Source of the DNA: Oncomelania hupensis
Lineage: Eukaryota; Mollusca; Gastropoda; Littorinimorpha; Pomatiopsidae
DNA: 64,000 nt
Direction of reading: 5' to 3'
Assembly: GCA_036898135.1 (NCBI GenBank)
Contig: CM072519.1
Location: forward strand, 66,321,849-66,385,848
Shown here one piece after another: positions 1 through 10,975 of the stretch. Each line of letters starts with the position of its first letter. The first letter of the stretch is position 1. Made by a program: the position numbers and the translations under genes. The notes under the pieces are model-generated. The model had not been told where the DNA came from. It worked only from the letters and a program-made list of their open reading frames with translations, and ran no database searches.

Positions 1-484
1 TATTTTTTTAAAATTATTTTTATTGAGGATTTTTATAGCGCACTTATCTCGCCGTACTTGACCAGACTCTACGTGTGCTCTAGGCGCTGGCCGATATAGG
101 ATCTAACTCAAACCGCCCTAGACGCCCACCCGCAGCCTTTGGGCGCATGGTCTGACGCCTGGACAACTGAGCACTATCCTGGCCAGCCAGGAATGGAGGA
201 GAAGGACCAAGTGCATGCTGGGTGTGTGCATGCTGGGTGTGTTCTTGTTACCGGCACTCACCCGTCTAGATCTAGGACATGAGCGTCAGGATCTTTAAAG
301 TCCGTTATTATGGAATGTATGCGACACACAGATTAGACCTCGGTTTATACTCTCATCCGAAGGTGTAGGGAACGGGAGTAAAGTGTCTTTCCCAGGGACA
401 CAACACAGTGGCCCGGACAGGGCTTGAACCCGGGACCTTCAGATCCGCAAGCCAAAGCTCTACCATTAGACCACCGTGCCTCCC
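1..484 (-). repeat. tRNA-derived SINE, near full-length copy
   Basis: Read on the minus strand, this begins with a tRNA-like head. A box A-like TGGTCTAATGGTAGAGC is followed about 30 nt later by a box B-like GGGTTCAAGCCC (near 419-432). A conserved body follows (CTTTACTCCCGTTCCC, then GGTTTATACTC), and the element ends in a TAGCGC-ATAAAA tail near position 10. The same body recurs at 4735-5174, 51236-51480 and 53690-53945. It is a pol III-type retroposon with no coding capacity. The family name cannot be assigned without a repeat library. Confidence 0.85.
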
Positions 485-910
485 ACATACAATTGAGACA
501 TATGAGACGCAATGAACAGTAGAGCTAGAGTGTCACTGTGAAAGTTACGGTGTTGAATGGTGGTGTGCTGCTACACAATGACTTCATCTGTACACTACAG
601 TTGCTCTGTCCAAAGTTGGGATCTATCTGGCGACATTTCAACACCAGATGTTCTTCTTTCACGCTTTAACCTGTGTTTGTGATTCCATCTCGGGTTACCT
701 GTTCACTTCCTCAAGATTTGGACTTTTGGAACGAGGAGGAATGGGATGGGGGGTAAAGGCTGGGGAAGGAGAAAAGAGAGGGGGGCGGGGGAAGAAGGGC
801 TGGTGAGTGGCAATAGCTCGGTGATAAAAGCGGAATGAGGTGGGGGGGGGGGGGGGTTAAATACATGGTAACATTAGTTTGATAATACGTCTGTATTCTT
901 TGTTCCATCG
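485..910. other. Unassigned spacer
   Basis: No gene is recognised here. The stretch includes a G-rich run with a poly-G tract at about 841-857, and otherwise looks like unique sequence. Confidence 0.5.
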
Positions 911-1807
911 GTTGTAATGCATATTGTGGAGTATCGTGTAAGTTGTGATGCATACTGTGGAGTGTCGTGTAAGCTGTGATGCATAATGTGGAGTGTCGTG
1001 TAAGCTGTGATGCATACTGTGGAGTGTCGTTGTGATGCATACTGTGGAGTGTCGTGTAAGTTGTGATGCATATTGTGGAGTGTCGTGTAAGTTGTGATGC
1101 ATACTGTGGAGTGTCGTGTAAGTTGTGATGCATACTGTGGAGTGTCGTGTAAGCTGTGATGCATACTGTGGAGTGTCGTGTAAGTTGTGATGCATACTGT
1201 GGAGTGTCGTGTAAGTTGTGATGCATACTGTGGAGTGTCGTGTAAGTTGTGATGCATAATGTGGAGTATCGTGTAAGCTGTGATGCATACTGTGGAGTGT
1301 CGTGTACGTTGTGATGCATACTGTGGAGTGTCGTGTAAGTTGTGATGCATACTGTGGAGTGTCGTGTAAGTTGTGATGCATACTGTGGAGTGTCGTGTAC
1401 GTTGTGATGCATACTGTGGAGTATCGTGTAAGCTGTGATGCATACTGTGGAGTGTCGTGTAAGTTGTGATGCATACTGTGGAGTGTCGTGTAAGTTGTGA
1501 TGCATACTGTGGAGTATCGTGTAAGCTGTGATGCATACTGTGGAGTGTCGTGTACGTTGTGATGCATACTGTGGAGTGTCGTGTAAGTTGTGATGCATAC
1601 TGTGGAGTGTCGTGTAAGTTGTGATGCATACTGTGGAGTGTCGTGTAAGCTGTGATGCATACTGTGGAGTGTCGTGTAAGCTGTGATGCATACTGTGGAG
1701 TGTCGTGTAAGCTGTGATGTATACTGTTGAGTGTCGTGTAAGTTGTGATGCATACTGTGGAGTGTCGTGTAAGTTGTGATGCATACTGTGGAGTGTCGTG
1801 TAAGTTG
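911..1807. repeat. 31-bp minisatellite, about 29 units
   Basis: The unit is 31 bp, with the core GTGATGCATACTGTGGAG followed by TGTCGTGTAAGTT. Units differ by single-base variants, and one unit near 1021-1035 is shortened by about 6 bp. The unit contains no stop codon in any minus-strand frame. Three overlapping minus-strand frames of 250-357 codons therefore run through the array, and none is a credible gene. Confidence 0.95.
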
Positions 1808-1828
1808 GGTTGGAGTGGTGAGGAGCGG

Positions 1829-1892
1829 TGGTTAGATGTGGCTGGGAGGGATGTCGGAGGTGGTTAGATGTGGCTGGGAGGGATGTCGGAGG
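1829..1892. repeat. 32-bp tandem duplication, two units
   Basis: Two identical 32-bp units (1829-1860 and 1861-1892) starting TGGTTAGATGTGGC lie just before an RTE-like LINE fragment. Confidence 0.9.
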
Positions 1893-1974
1893 TGGTTAAG
1901 CCCACCTCCCACTTTCTCCTAATCTTTGTGTTCTTAAGCTTAATCCTGTCCAATGGTCTGTTTCTTTCCGGTTT

Positions 1975-2495
1975 CCTCAAGCCCAGTTGGAAAGACAGGA
2001 CCATCAGTCTACATTCCAAGGTAAGACTGCTGCGATCTCTTGTCATCTCCATCTTCCTATAAGCTTGCGAAACATGGACCCTCACAGCAGATCTACAACG
2101 AAGAATACAAAGCATGGAGATGAGGTGCTACAGAAGACTTTGGAATTCCTATACCCAGCACACCACCAACAACGAAGTCCGACAGACCATCACACAAGCC
2201 ATTGGACAACACGATGGCATGCTCACAGTGGTGAAGAAACGGAAACTCCGATGGTATGGCAACACATCACCAGAGCATCTAGCCTTGTAAAAACCATCCT
2301 GAAATGCACGGTGCAAGGAGGCAGAAGAAGAGGAGACAGAAAAAGAAGTGGAAGGACAACATTCGAGAATGGACTGGTTTGACACTGAACGAAGAAATGA
2401 GGGTTGCTGAGAACAGAGAAAGATGGAGTACGCTGATAGGACGATCGCCTGTGGTGCCCCAATGACCTTTGAGTTACGAGATAGGATAGGATAGG
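1975..2495 (+). mobile_element. RTE-like LINE, 5'-truncated 3' end (copy 1)
   Basis: This encodes the C-terminal part of a non-LTR retrotransposon ORF2: a KVRLLRSL-like segment, then RRIQSMEM, ITQAIGQHD and KLRWYG-like blocks. The coding frame is broken by stops and indels; for example, a TAA replaces the tyrosine codon region near 2058. It ends in tandem GGATA repeats (about 2474-2497). The same 3' end recurs at 17797, 40590, 50418 and 52971. The RTE/BovB-like assignment rests on the block order and is moderately confident. Confidence 0.85.
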
Positions 2496-2527
2496 ATAGG
2501 TTTAGATTTGTCATGATACAAAAGCCT

Positions 2528-2574
2528 ATCTTCTTCTTCTTCTCCTTCTTCTTCTTCTTCTTCTTCTTCTTCTT

Positions 2575-2653
<79 letters not shown>
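2528..2653. repeat. (TTC)n-(TTA)n compound microsatellite
   Basis: About 75 bp of TTC repeats runs directly into about 50 bp of TTA repeats. Confidence 0.97.
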
Positions 2654-2654
<1 letters not shown>

Positions 2655-2666
2655 TAGTGGTTTTGT

Positions 2667-2688
2667 ACCCTGGCAAGCCAGGGTACAC
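2667..2688. other. Short perfect hairpin
   Basis: GTACCCTGG and CCAGGGTAC form 9-bp arms around a CAAG loop, immediately after the microsatellite. Its function is unknown. Confidence 0.7.
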
Positions 2689-2699
2689 AGGTTGCTGTT

Positions 2700-3520
2700 T
2701 AAAATGTAGACAGAGAGACAACTCGAGCAATGCATTGAACTATTTTAATTTAAAATTATAATTGCAATGTACTGCAGAACAGTGTATAGGTGCATGTTTG
2801 AGTAATGCACTAAATATTTTATTTTGAATTATTATTTATGTTAGGCAACGTATTTTTAAATGTCATACCTTTATTTAAAAATATTAGGCATGATATTTAT
2901 TGCAATGTACTTACACTTACAGCCGACGCTGTTGTCAAATGTCGTCTGCAAAGTTATATGTGACGTCACGTTTGGCGCTTGAATGGGATTCTTGCAAGAT
3001 TGTTTGCGAATGAATTTTTGTGCGCATATAAGTATGGATGAAAAAGAAAGTGAACAGGTAACCTTCAGCTGTAAGATTGGTGACATGAGTGCAAAAGTGT
3101 TTTGAATGGAAATAAAATAAAATTTGCGGTATTACGGAACAGCACGTTCTTGACACGGGTTGAATCGGAAGCGCGCGGAATTAGGCTATTGCAGTTTGTG
3201 GACATTTTGTTTATTTATTTATCTCAGAAACGGTTAAACGTTCGGTAAGGAAATGTCGGCTATAACGATTTCGCGGGTTTTGAGCGCACAGCAGGCCGAT
3301 CCGCAGCGCCCAGCACCTGCCCAGATCAGCGTCCATACCGGACAAACTTTACAGTAGAAGGACTTCCGGCTAAGCAATTTATATATATATAGATTATTAT
3401 CATCATTCAGAACAAGAACAGGAAGAACACGAACAAGAACAAGAAGGAAAATACGTTGCTGTTTCTCTGATGGAGACTACCATATTGACGGCGACAACAA
3501 CAACGATGACGATGATGAAG
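2700..3520. other. Unassigned AT-rich spacer
   Basis: No coding sequence or known repeat is recognised. A GC-richer patch at about 3290-3350 ends in a short TA run. Confidence 0.4.
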
Positions 3521-3529
3521 ACAAACAAG

Positions 3530-3622
3530 ACGCTTTGTCTCTGTCCGTTTCTCTTTGCCTCTGTCTCTCTCAGTCTCCCCCTTCTCCCTCTTCTCCCTCT
3601 TCTCCCTCCCTCTCTTTCTCTC

Positions 3623-3675
<53 letters not shown>
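3530..3675. repeat. (CT)n-rich pyrimidine tract
   Basis: CTCT/CCCTCTT blocks grade into a long pure CT run. Confidence 0.95.
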
Positions 3676-3769
3676 GTTTTGTCGTTGGCATGTATGACTG
3701 AATATTGGCTGAGTGTATAACATCGGTATCCTTGTTGTGAATAAAATGTTAGAGCCTGAGCCTGTCTCT

Positions 3770-4040
3770 CTATTCACTTCGAGATCAGTGATTGGCTATA
3801 ACTAGAGTCTATATGTGTGTGTGAACGTGCGTGTGTTAATGTTTGTGTATATGTATATATGTATGTGTGTGTCTCTCTGTCTCTCTCTCTGTCTCTCTCT
3901 CTCTCCCTCTTTCTGCACCTGACTATTCACTTCGAGATCAGTGATTGACTATGACTAGAGTATATATATGTTTGTGTGAAAGTGCGTGTGTTAATGTGTG
4001 TGTATTTATGTGTGTGTGTGTGTGTGTGTGTAAACTATAC
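3770..4040. repeat. Direct duplication of about 154 bp with TG/CT repeats
   Basis: TATTCACTTCGAGATCAGTG occurs at about 3770 and again at about 3924. Each copy is followed by a similar TATATGT/GTGTGTT stretch, so this is an imperfect tandem duplication ending in a GT run (about 4005-4030). Confidence 0.8.
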
Positions 4041-4174
4041 AGTGTGAAGCAGACAACAGATGTCCTCTCCAATTGTCTACAACGACAAACAAACAGGCAG
4101 ACAATCAGTCCAATCAACACACCCAGCAGGCAAGCAGACGTATGAACAGCAACACGTGGAATAGAAGCCACGTT

Positions 4175-4187
4175 TCTATTTGTAGTT
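4175..4187. repeat. Target-site duplication, left copy
   Basis: TCTATTTGTAGTT here matches 4712-4724 exactly (13 bp), flanking the element at 4188-4711. Confidence 0.85.
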
Positions 4188-4711
4188 ACATTACATTACA
4201 TGATTATTGCTTTAGGTCCAGCGGACTCTTCCGAGCCAAATCAGGACCGGACAACCCCTGATCCGCATTAAAGATCTGCTGAAACAACCCTAGTGGTAAA
4301 ACTGAAGGCTCTCCACCAGCCAGTCACTTTACAATAAAGACATCCCACGCAGGGGACGCTGAGGTTACACTCTAATTTATTGAACCCCCGTTTACAAAAA
4401 CAAAATAGAATACAAACATCATTATAAAATATCAACAAAACACATACATATAAATTGCTTACATTGCCAAATACTAACATCATACTGGCAGAAAGCGTCC
4501 AATATCTCCAAGCTGATCGAACACACAAATAAGAGTTTTAAAGAAAAAATGAAAAAGGTAGGTGACTGGTATAGTATAGCAGATTGATAGAACAGAGCAG
4601 GAATGAGAAAGAACAATTGAGAAAGACAACGACAGTGGGAATTTAAAGCACTAAATTTCCAGAAAGTGGGGATACTATTTATACTGAAACCCCCGGCACC
4701 CCAACGAGGGA
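4188..4711 (-). mobile_element. Short non-coding retroelement with TATAAATA motif (copy 1)
   Basis: This 524-bp element is flanked by a perfect 13-bp duplication. On the minus strand it begins with CCCTCGTTGGGGTGCCGG. About 25 nt later comes TATAAATAGTATCCCC, and it ends in a short ATGTA-type tandem tail. The long duplication and simple tail point to target-primed reverse transcription. No coding frame and no clear pol III boxes were seen. Related copies lie at 11700-12330, 45390-45545 and 57385-57678. It could be an unusual SINE, a LINE-UTR-derived element or a degenerate LTR-like unit. Confidence 0.75.
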
Positions 4712-4724
4712 TCTATTTGTAGTT
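4712..4724. repeat. Target-site duplication, right copy
   Basis: Exact match to 4175-4187. Confidence 0.85.
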
Positions 4725-4734
4725 TATTTTATTT

Positions 4735-5174
4735 TTTTTATTAATTTAATCGTTCTTATATAGCGCTTTTCCAGCTCAAGAGCTGCTCAAGGCGCTGGCC
4801 GATACAGGATCTAACTCAAGCCGCCCGAGACGCCCACCCGCAGCCTTTGGGCGCATGGTCTGACGCCCGGACAACTGAGCACAATCCTGGGCAGCCAGGG
4901 ATGGGGGAGAAGGACCTAGGTGCATGCTGGGTGAGTTCTTGTCACCGGCACTCACCCGTCTAGGACATGAGCGTCAGGATCTTTAAAGTCCGTTATGATG
5001 GAATGTATGCGACACGGACTAGACCTCGGTTTATACTCTCATCCGAAGGAGTAGGAAAACAGGAGTAAAGTGTCTTTCCCAGGGACACAACACAATGGCC
5101 CGGCCAGGGCTCGAACCCGGGACCTTCAGATCCGCAAGCCGAAGCACTACCATTAGACCACAGTGCCTCCCTAG
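4735..5174 (-). repeat. tRNA-derived SINE, best-preserved copy
   Basis: The minus strand carries box A-like TGGTCTAATGGTAG and box B-like GGGTTCGAGCCC. The shared body follows, and the 3' end reads GGAAAAGCGCTATATAAGAA and then A/T-rich tail. This is the clearest reference for the family in the window. Confidence 0.88.
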
Positions 5175-5444
5175 TAGTAAGGTTACACAATACAGTACAA
5201 CACCTCTATTTACACCAAATAAGGAATGACACTCGCGCGCAATAAACAATGATAAAGTAGGCTTTAGTTCCTCAAGTGAACCGCTAAAGTTTGAATTTTC
5301 CATTTTTGTTCTGACAGGAAGCGTTTTCAACGGTACATCAATACGATAGCCATTTGACCTTTGAGTCTATATCTAAGTGAACCATGTGGAGGGTCTATTT
5401 TATTAACCTGCAACAAAAAATCTTACCCTCAATTTTTTTACCGG

Positions 5445-5456
5445 TTTTGTCTCTTA
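5445..5456. repeat. 12-bp target-site duplication, left copy
   Basis: TTTTGTCTCTTA is repeated exactly at 7864-7875 and brackets the LINE at 5457-7863. Confidence 0.9.
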
Positions 5457-7863
5457 TTCAATTCAATTCAATTCAATATTTTATTTTAAAGTCTCTTCAC
5501 GTTGTGATTTTAGACCACTTCATTCTCACGCATGGACATACAGACATACAATTAAAACTGAAATGCAACCATAAATAATAACATTAAGCTTATTACTAAT
5601 AATACTACAAACATTTTCCAACTGCGGACACGTATATTATACGAACTATCTCCATTATTGCAGGACTATGCAATAAAATGTCAATGTCTTCTTGAATACC
5701 CACAATGATGTTCTTTTCTTCATAAAGTGGTGTCAAAATAGGACATTCATATAAAATATGTTTAACAGATATTGGGAATAAACAAGTACACAAGATATTT
5801 TTTGAAAACTTTGTGTTCCATGAATTTACTCTTAGTTTATTAATTAGCCTACACAAATGTCTTGGACAAGCATAATTTTCGACGTTTCTACTCTGAGGTA
5901 AATCAGAATGCATACGCTTTTCCAGTAAGGATAATAATTCATATACTGAAGGTGATATGTTATTACATGCAATAGAATTATTTGCTTTCATTGCTCCTTG
6001 TTTCGCCAATTTATCAACTACGTCATTCCAATAAATACCCGAATGAGATGGAATCCAGCAAAAGCTGATTCCAATACCTTTAGATATCAAATAATGAATT
6101 AGAAACTTGATTTCAAATAAAATATCTGTTCTCGTTTTACATGACCAATGTTGCAAAGAATATAATGCTGATTTTGAATCAACACATATAAGGATACTAA
6201 AGAAAGCAATTGGGAAGTTACAAATTATGTTTAAAGACATAAGGATAGCATACAATTCTGCTGTAAATACTGATACATTCTTACCAACATAATATGATTT
6301 TTGAATTTTTAAGTCAGGGATCGCAATTCCAGCTCCAGCATCTGATGTTTCTAACACGGACCCATCAGTATAAATTTTTTAATGGTTAGTATATTGCCTT
6401 TCGATATGCTCCCTAGCTTCAGTAACAACTAGATTAACATTTTCATTTTTCTTTGTTAGAGAGTAATCAATATCAAATTGTGCATTTGTATGTTCCCACT
6501 GCGGAATTTGAGGAATACTTGGTAATATAGGAATAGATGAAATATCAATATTACAAGTTGTTAATATATCATTTGTATAATTTCGTATTGATTGGAGATA
6601 CGTCAAATTCCTAGCTCTTTTTGGAAAATCTATATTAGAATCAATTAATATTTCTTCTGAAACAGAATTTGGAACTGACAAACCTCTGTTTACATATTTT
6701 GCAACTGATAATTTTTGTTGTTCAGGAAAAGATAACAGGCACGCTTCTTTATATGACTTAAGTGTACTTGAATGCACTGGAACACCTAGTGCTATTTTAA
6801 TTGCTTTACTGTCAATACTTTGCAACTTATTTAGCAATGAATTTGAAGCTGAAAAATATACTTCTTGTCCATAACTAAGCACTGACCTCACTAGAGATAT
6901 TGCCAAATGAAGTAATGTATTTGTGTCTTGACTCCATGGCTGTGCACAAAGTAGTTTTAAAAAATTTAACCTTTTACTAGCTTTTGATATTAAGTATTTA
7001 ATATGAAAATTCCAAGATAATTTTGGAGTAAGATATACACCCAGGAATTTTACATTTTGCTTATAATTTAGAATTTTACCATTTAGTTCTAACTGAGGCA
7101 AACACTTTGAATTTACACCATTATTAAACAACACCAGGCAGGTTTTTTCCGCAGATAACTGAAGACCATTTTCTATCATAAATATATTCAATTTATTAAG
7201 TTCTATCTGATATATATTTTGTACATAGCTTACAACTCTTTTGCATGTATTTTTTCTTAAATTAGTATTAATCCAAATAGCAACATCATCTGCATATTGC
7301 ACAACATTAGTGTGTTTAGACATGTCTTTTGGAAGATCGTAAATAAGAATAGAAAATAAAATTGGGGCAATTATTGATCCTTGAGGAATACCCATGTCAA
7401 TCTGCTGAAAGGAGGAAAATGTTTTACCAACGCGGGTATAAATGTATCTTTGAGATAAAAAATTCTTAAAGTATTGATACATTATTCCGGATATTCCTAT
7501 ATTCTTCAATTTGTAAAGTAAACGTGCATGCCAAACACTATCATACGCTTTACGTACATCAAAAAATGTTGCTAACGTAGACTTTCTACGAGAAAACTGC
7601 TTTTTTATATGTGATGTTAGTTTAACTAAATGATCGGTAGTACATCTTCCTTTTCTAAAACCTGCTTGATTTAAAGGGAAAATAGAATTTTTCTCACAAT
7701 AATGATGCATTCTATTAAGAATAATCTTTTCCATTAATTTTCCAGCTTGAGATGTTAATGCTATTGGTCGGTAGCTATCTAATGATGATCTTGTTTTGCC
7801 TTGTTTTAGAACTGGAATTACAACTGACTTCTTCCAGATATCAGGAAGAGCTCCATTTAACCA
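5457..7863 (-). mobile_element. I-type non-LTR retrotransposon, 5'-truncated
   Basis: This LINE is inserted in minus orientation between exact 12-bp duplications. Its 3' end lies at the left and has an ATTGA/TTGAA tandem tail (about 5457-5477). The 5' end is truncated inside the reverse transcriptase domain, at the tryptophan codon 7861-7863. It carries RT followed by RNase H, the arrangement found in I-group LINEs. A second member of the family lies at 21974-23070. Confidence 0.93.
5605..7863 (-). pseudogene. LINE ORF2 remnant: reverse transcriptase plus RNase H
   Basis: One reading frame of 753 codons runs from the truncation point to a stop at 5605. It is interrupted only by a TAA at 6379-6381. 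The RT part shows SYRPIALTS, an AGFRKGR segment, GIPQGS, and the catalytic YADD (about 7280-7291). The RNase H part begins just after the stop with the catalytic YTDGS, followed by TAELYAI, a DSKSAL block, WIPSHSG and NDVVDKLAK. A C-terminal Cys/His cluster (CTC, then HILYEC) follows. The stop separates RT from RNase H and probably inactivates the protein. Endonuclease and ORF1 are absent through truncation. Confidence 0.92.
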
Positions 7864-7875
7864 TTTTGTCTCTTA
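7864..7875. repeat. 12-bp target-site duplication, right copy
   Basis: Exact copy of 5445-5456. Confidence 0.9.
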
Positions 7876-8585
7876 CCGGCTTCGATAGTTGCTACTTTTA
7901 GCTCAAGAATGTTGGCTAGCTGTTGCTATAAATAGGCACACCAACTACGGAATGTATTCCTTTATAAAATAACTGTACTTTCAAAAGAGTTGTTTTTGTA
8001 TTGATTTCAGTGGGGCAACACTCGCTGTGAATGGTAAAAAGGTACTATTGAGGGGTTGTGGTCAACGTGGATCCCTTTAACAACAGTCAAAATACGCAGC
8101 AGCGTAATTATGTGTTGAATCCACCAACCATTACCATCACCTTTTAGACAGAGAAGGAGACCAATACACCCAGACAGATAGACAAGTAAGGCTTTAAGAA
8201 CAGCCGTAGAATAGGAGAGACATTTCCATTAATACTAGATTGCAGTAGGCAGCATCGATCATATGATATCCCAATTTGTTTATCACGTGCGCTGCATGAA
8301 GCGCCGTTGGTGACGTTACTGTAGACTGGATCAACACAGCACTAAAATCGAACGTGTGTTTTGCTGTAGGTTTGTGGGCTCCAAGTGCACTGATGTAGAA
8401 CGAAGTGTGCTGCAGTGCGAGCCAGTGTCGGTGACGTGTGCACGATGTGCTGATAGGTTTTCAAGACGCTGGATCTTGGTACTGAACTCTTTGAAAATGC
8501 TCATTATATAAACACGAGTAGAACATACTCGGTGGCCACTGAGACCCTTGGCAAGCACAGCCCAAAGACCTGTGTGATAAACGAA
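7876..8585. other. Unassigned spacer
   Basis: No coding sequence is recognised. A TATAAATAGGC-like motif near 7926 lies in otherwise unique sequence. Confidence 0.4.
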
Positions 8586-8589
8586 GAGA

Positions 8590-9172
8590 GATTAACAAGA
8601 AAAAGGACAACTCACAGGTAGCTGATGCCTAGCAAAAAATCAACAGTGAAATCCGAAAAGGCGTGCGCACAACAAATGAGACCTGGATATAAAAAAAAAA
8701 AAAAAAAAAAAGCAATGCCAGGAAATAATAGAAAACAGTCTAAACAAGAACAACAGCAAGAAGGCCTACCAGACTGTGAAGCGGCTGATAAGTATTAAAC
8801 AGCCCAAGGTCTCCACAATCCAAAGCAAGTCTGGCTTATGCCTTACAGAAGAACAAGAAGTCTTGGATAAGTAGACAGAGTACTGCTCTGACCTTTACAA
8901 CCACACACCAAACGAAGACCCATCAGTTCTAGCATGTCCCCAGAACAGAGAAGAGGAAGAAAATCCTCCCAATTCTCCGAGAAGAAGTTGAGGCAGCAGT
9001 GCAATCACTGAAGAAGTGGAAGTCAGCGGGAGTGGACAACATACCCGCGGAACTGCTTCAAGCAGGAGGAGAAGCGATGATTGACGTCCTCACCATTATC
9101 TGTAACACAATCTGGAAGAGTGGGGAGTGGCCTACACCATGACCCAGTCGCTTGTCACCACTCTTCCCGAAA
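8590..9172 (+). mobile_element. RTE-like LINE, internal ORF2 fragment
   Basis: This degenerate plus-strand coding sequence corresponds to the segment upstream of and entering the RT domain. The clearest run, LKKWKSAGVDNIPAELLQ, is encoded at about 9008-9061 and is followed by GEAMIDV and IWKSGEWPT. A 20-odd base poly-A run (about 8690-8711) and frameshifts interrupt it. The 3' half seen in the other RTE copies is missing here. Confidence 0.8.
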
Positions 9173-9404
9173 CGGGCATAATACAAATTTTGCTGTAGTT
9201 TATTTGATAGTACATGAGTGTATTTGGAACTGAAGGTCAAGAGCATAGAAAGATCAAAGTCAGTATTACTTTGCATTTTAATGTCACCGTTTCATTTTGT
9301 TTTCTTCTGGGCACTCATTTTCATGTTAAATATTGCAAGTCCCATAAGGAGCAATTGAGTCGTATGGGCTTTGCCCCTCTGGTTTTTCCGTCCTCCGTAC
9401 TATA

Positions 9405-9715
9405 TCTCAAGTCGTCGGTGTTGAGGTATGGAAGTCGAGTGGATTCAGTTTGTATTTTTTAATTTGACTTTCTTGGTTTCTTGATTGTTTGAATTTGATT
9501 TTTGCAGACTTTCCTACAATGAAAACATTACTATATTCATCCTTTCCTCAGTTTAAAAAAAATTACATTAACTGAACTCCTTCAAAATATAATTTTTATA
9601 CAAATTTAAAATATTTTGTATGTGTGACAAAGTCTGCAGAAATAGTCGAATCAAAAATAAAACAAACTACAATCCCGATTCCATTTGACTTCTATGCCTC
9701 TACACCGACTACAGT
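9405..9715. repeat. Foldback (MITE-like) element, copy 1
   Basis: The left arm at about 9412-9470 (GTCGTCGGTGTTGAGG) is the approximate reverse complement of the right arm at about 9645-9712 (ending CCTCTACACCGACTAC). A loop of about 175 bp separates them. There is no coding capacity. A second copy follows about 1.1 kb downstream. Confidence 0.7.
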
Positions 9716-10510
9716 ACAGCAGGCTGAAAAACAAAAACAAAATCTTTGGATTAACTTTTGAAGTATTAATAAGAAAACATAATAAATTGAAAGTTATCTG
9801 TTCAAACAGCTTATGTACACAAAAAAGTGGATTATCTCCTTCGACAGTTTTAAAAATTCCTTTTTGCAGTGATGTGTTAAAATAAAACTGGTTAGATTTG
9901 CAAAGCAAACAAACAAACAAAAAACCAACCACAATAGGTGTTCCTACTTCATGCAGCTTTTGCACAAACACATTGTTGCACTTGTGTGCTAGTGATAGAA
10001 CTGTTCGTTTGAAGTTGTGTATTTGGATTGTTTAGCTTGAATAGTTGCAGGTTGTAAGTAGTGTATTGAGAATGTTGCACTTGGATAGCTGCAAGATCTA
10101 AGTTGTGTATTGGGAATGTTGTGCTTGTACAACTGCTGTATGAAGGAGGGCAGGCAAGTCATAAAACCAACATTCTCAGAAATTGGCATTTTTTTGTTTC
10201 AATTTATTCGTTTGAACAAAATCGTTTTGAATTTATTTTGTTTTTTGTTTTGTTGTGGTTGACTTTCTGCCAACTTAGCATGGATAAAAAAGGACTTTTT
10301 CATAACAGTGGGTTTTTTTTTAAAATTATTATAGTTTATGCTGATAATAATGTTAAAAACGTGTGTGTTGAGGTAGGTGGGAGTGATGTGTGAAGGTAAG
10401 AGTAGAATCAATATTTCGTTCTAAATGACCATTGTTTTGCTCAGGTGCATTTTAGTTTATTTCATTTTGTTACTTTCATTTAGGTCATCTACTTTTTTCA
10501 ATCTTTTGTA
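9716..10510. other. Unassigned AT-rich spacer
   Basis: No gene is recognised. Degenerate direct repeats around the word AAGTTGTGTATTGGGAATGT occur at 10010-10130. Confidence 0.4.
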
Positions 10511-10514
10511 TTGC

Positions 10515-10975
10515 ATCTCATGTGGTCAGTGTTGAGATGTGGAAAGAAAAAAGAGATTACTCTTATATAGCGCACTTACAAGCTCAGAAAGCTTCTCAAA
10601 GCGCTGGCCACTACTATCCAGCAATCACAAAATAGTTTGCTGAAGTCAGGATTCGAACCCACGTCGCCCGAGTCGTGCGCTCTGGCCACTGGGCTATTCC
10701 TGCCGCCAAATCAAGTGGAATCGGTATTGCGATTTTTAAATAAAATTGATTTGACTATTTTTGCAGACATTCTCACATTAAGATTTTAGTAATTTAGTTT
10801 ATTCACTAATTCATCCTTTCAGGTGTGGATTAACTCCCTTGAAATGTTGTTTTAAACTATCTTTTTTTTTTTTAAGTGTGACACTGACAGTCAGCAGAAA
10901 TAGTCAAATCACATCTACAATCCCGATTTCACTCGACTTTTATTCCTCAACACCCACTACAAGTGCTATTTAGTA
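10515..10975. repeat. Foldback element, copy 2, interrupted by a SINE
   Basis: The left arm starts at GGTCAGTGTTGAG (about 10525), resumes after the SINE at about 10708, and pairs with a right arm ending near 10970 (CCTCAACACCCACTAC). Its interior is similar to that of 9405-9715. Confidence 0.68.
10545..10708 (-). repeat. tRNA-derived SINE nested in foldback element
   Basis: The minus strand shows box A-like TAGCCCAGTGGCCAGAG and box B-like GGGTTCGAATCC. The 3' end carries AGCGCTTTGAG and then GCGCTATATAAGAG. The uninterrupted paralogue at 9405-9715 shows the empty site. Confidence 0.8.

Noticed and set aside
419..484. Possible functional tRNA gene on the minus strand
   Set aside because: Box A and B motifs are present, but the sequence is the head of a roughly 480-bp SINE that recurs elsewhere; the cloverleaf is not convincing.
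711..1784. Minus-strand reading frames of 251-357 codons with HH/YTTLHS-type repeats
   Set aside because: They arise from the stop-free 31-bp minisatellite unit in all three frames; there is no start context or non-repeat domain.
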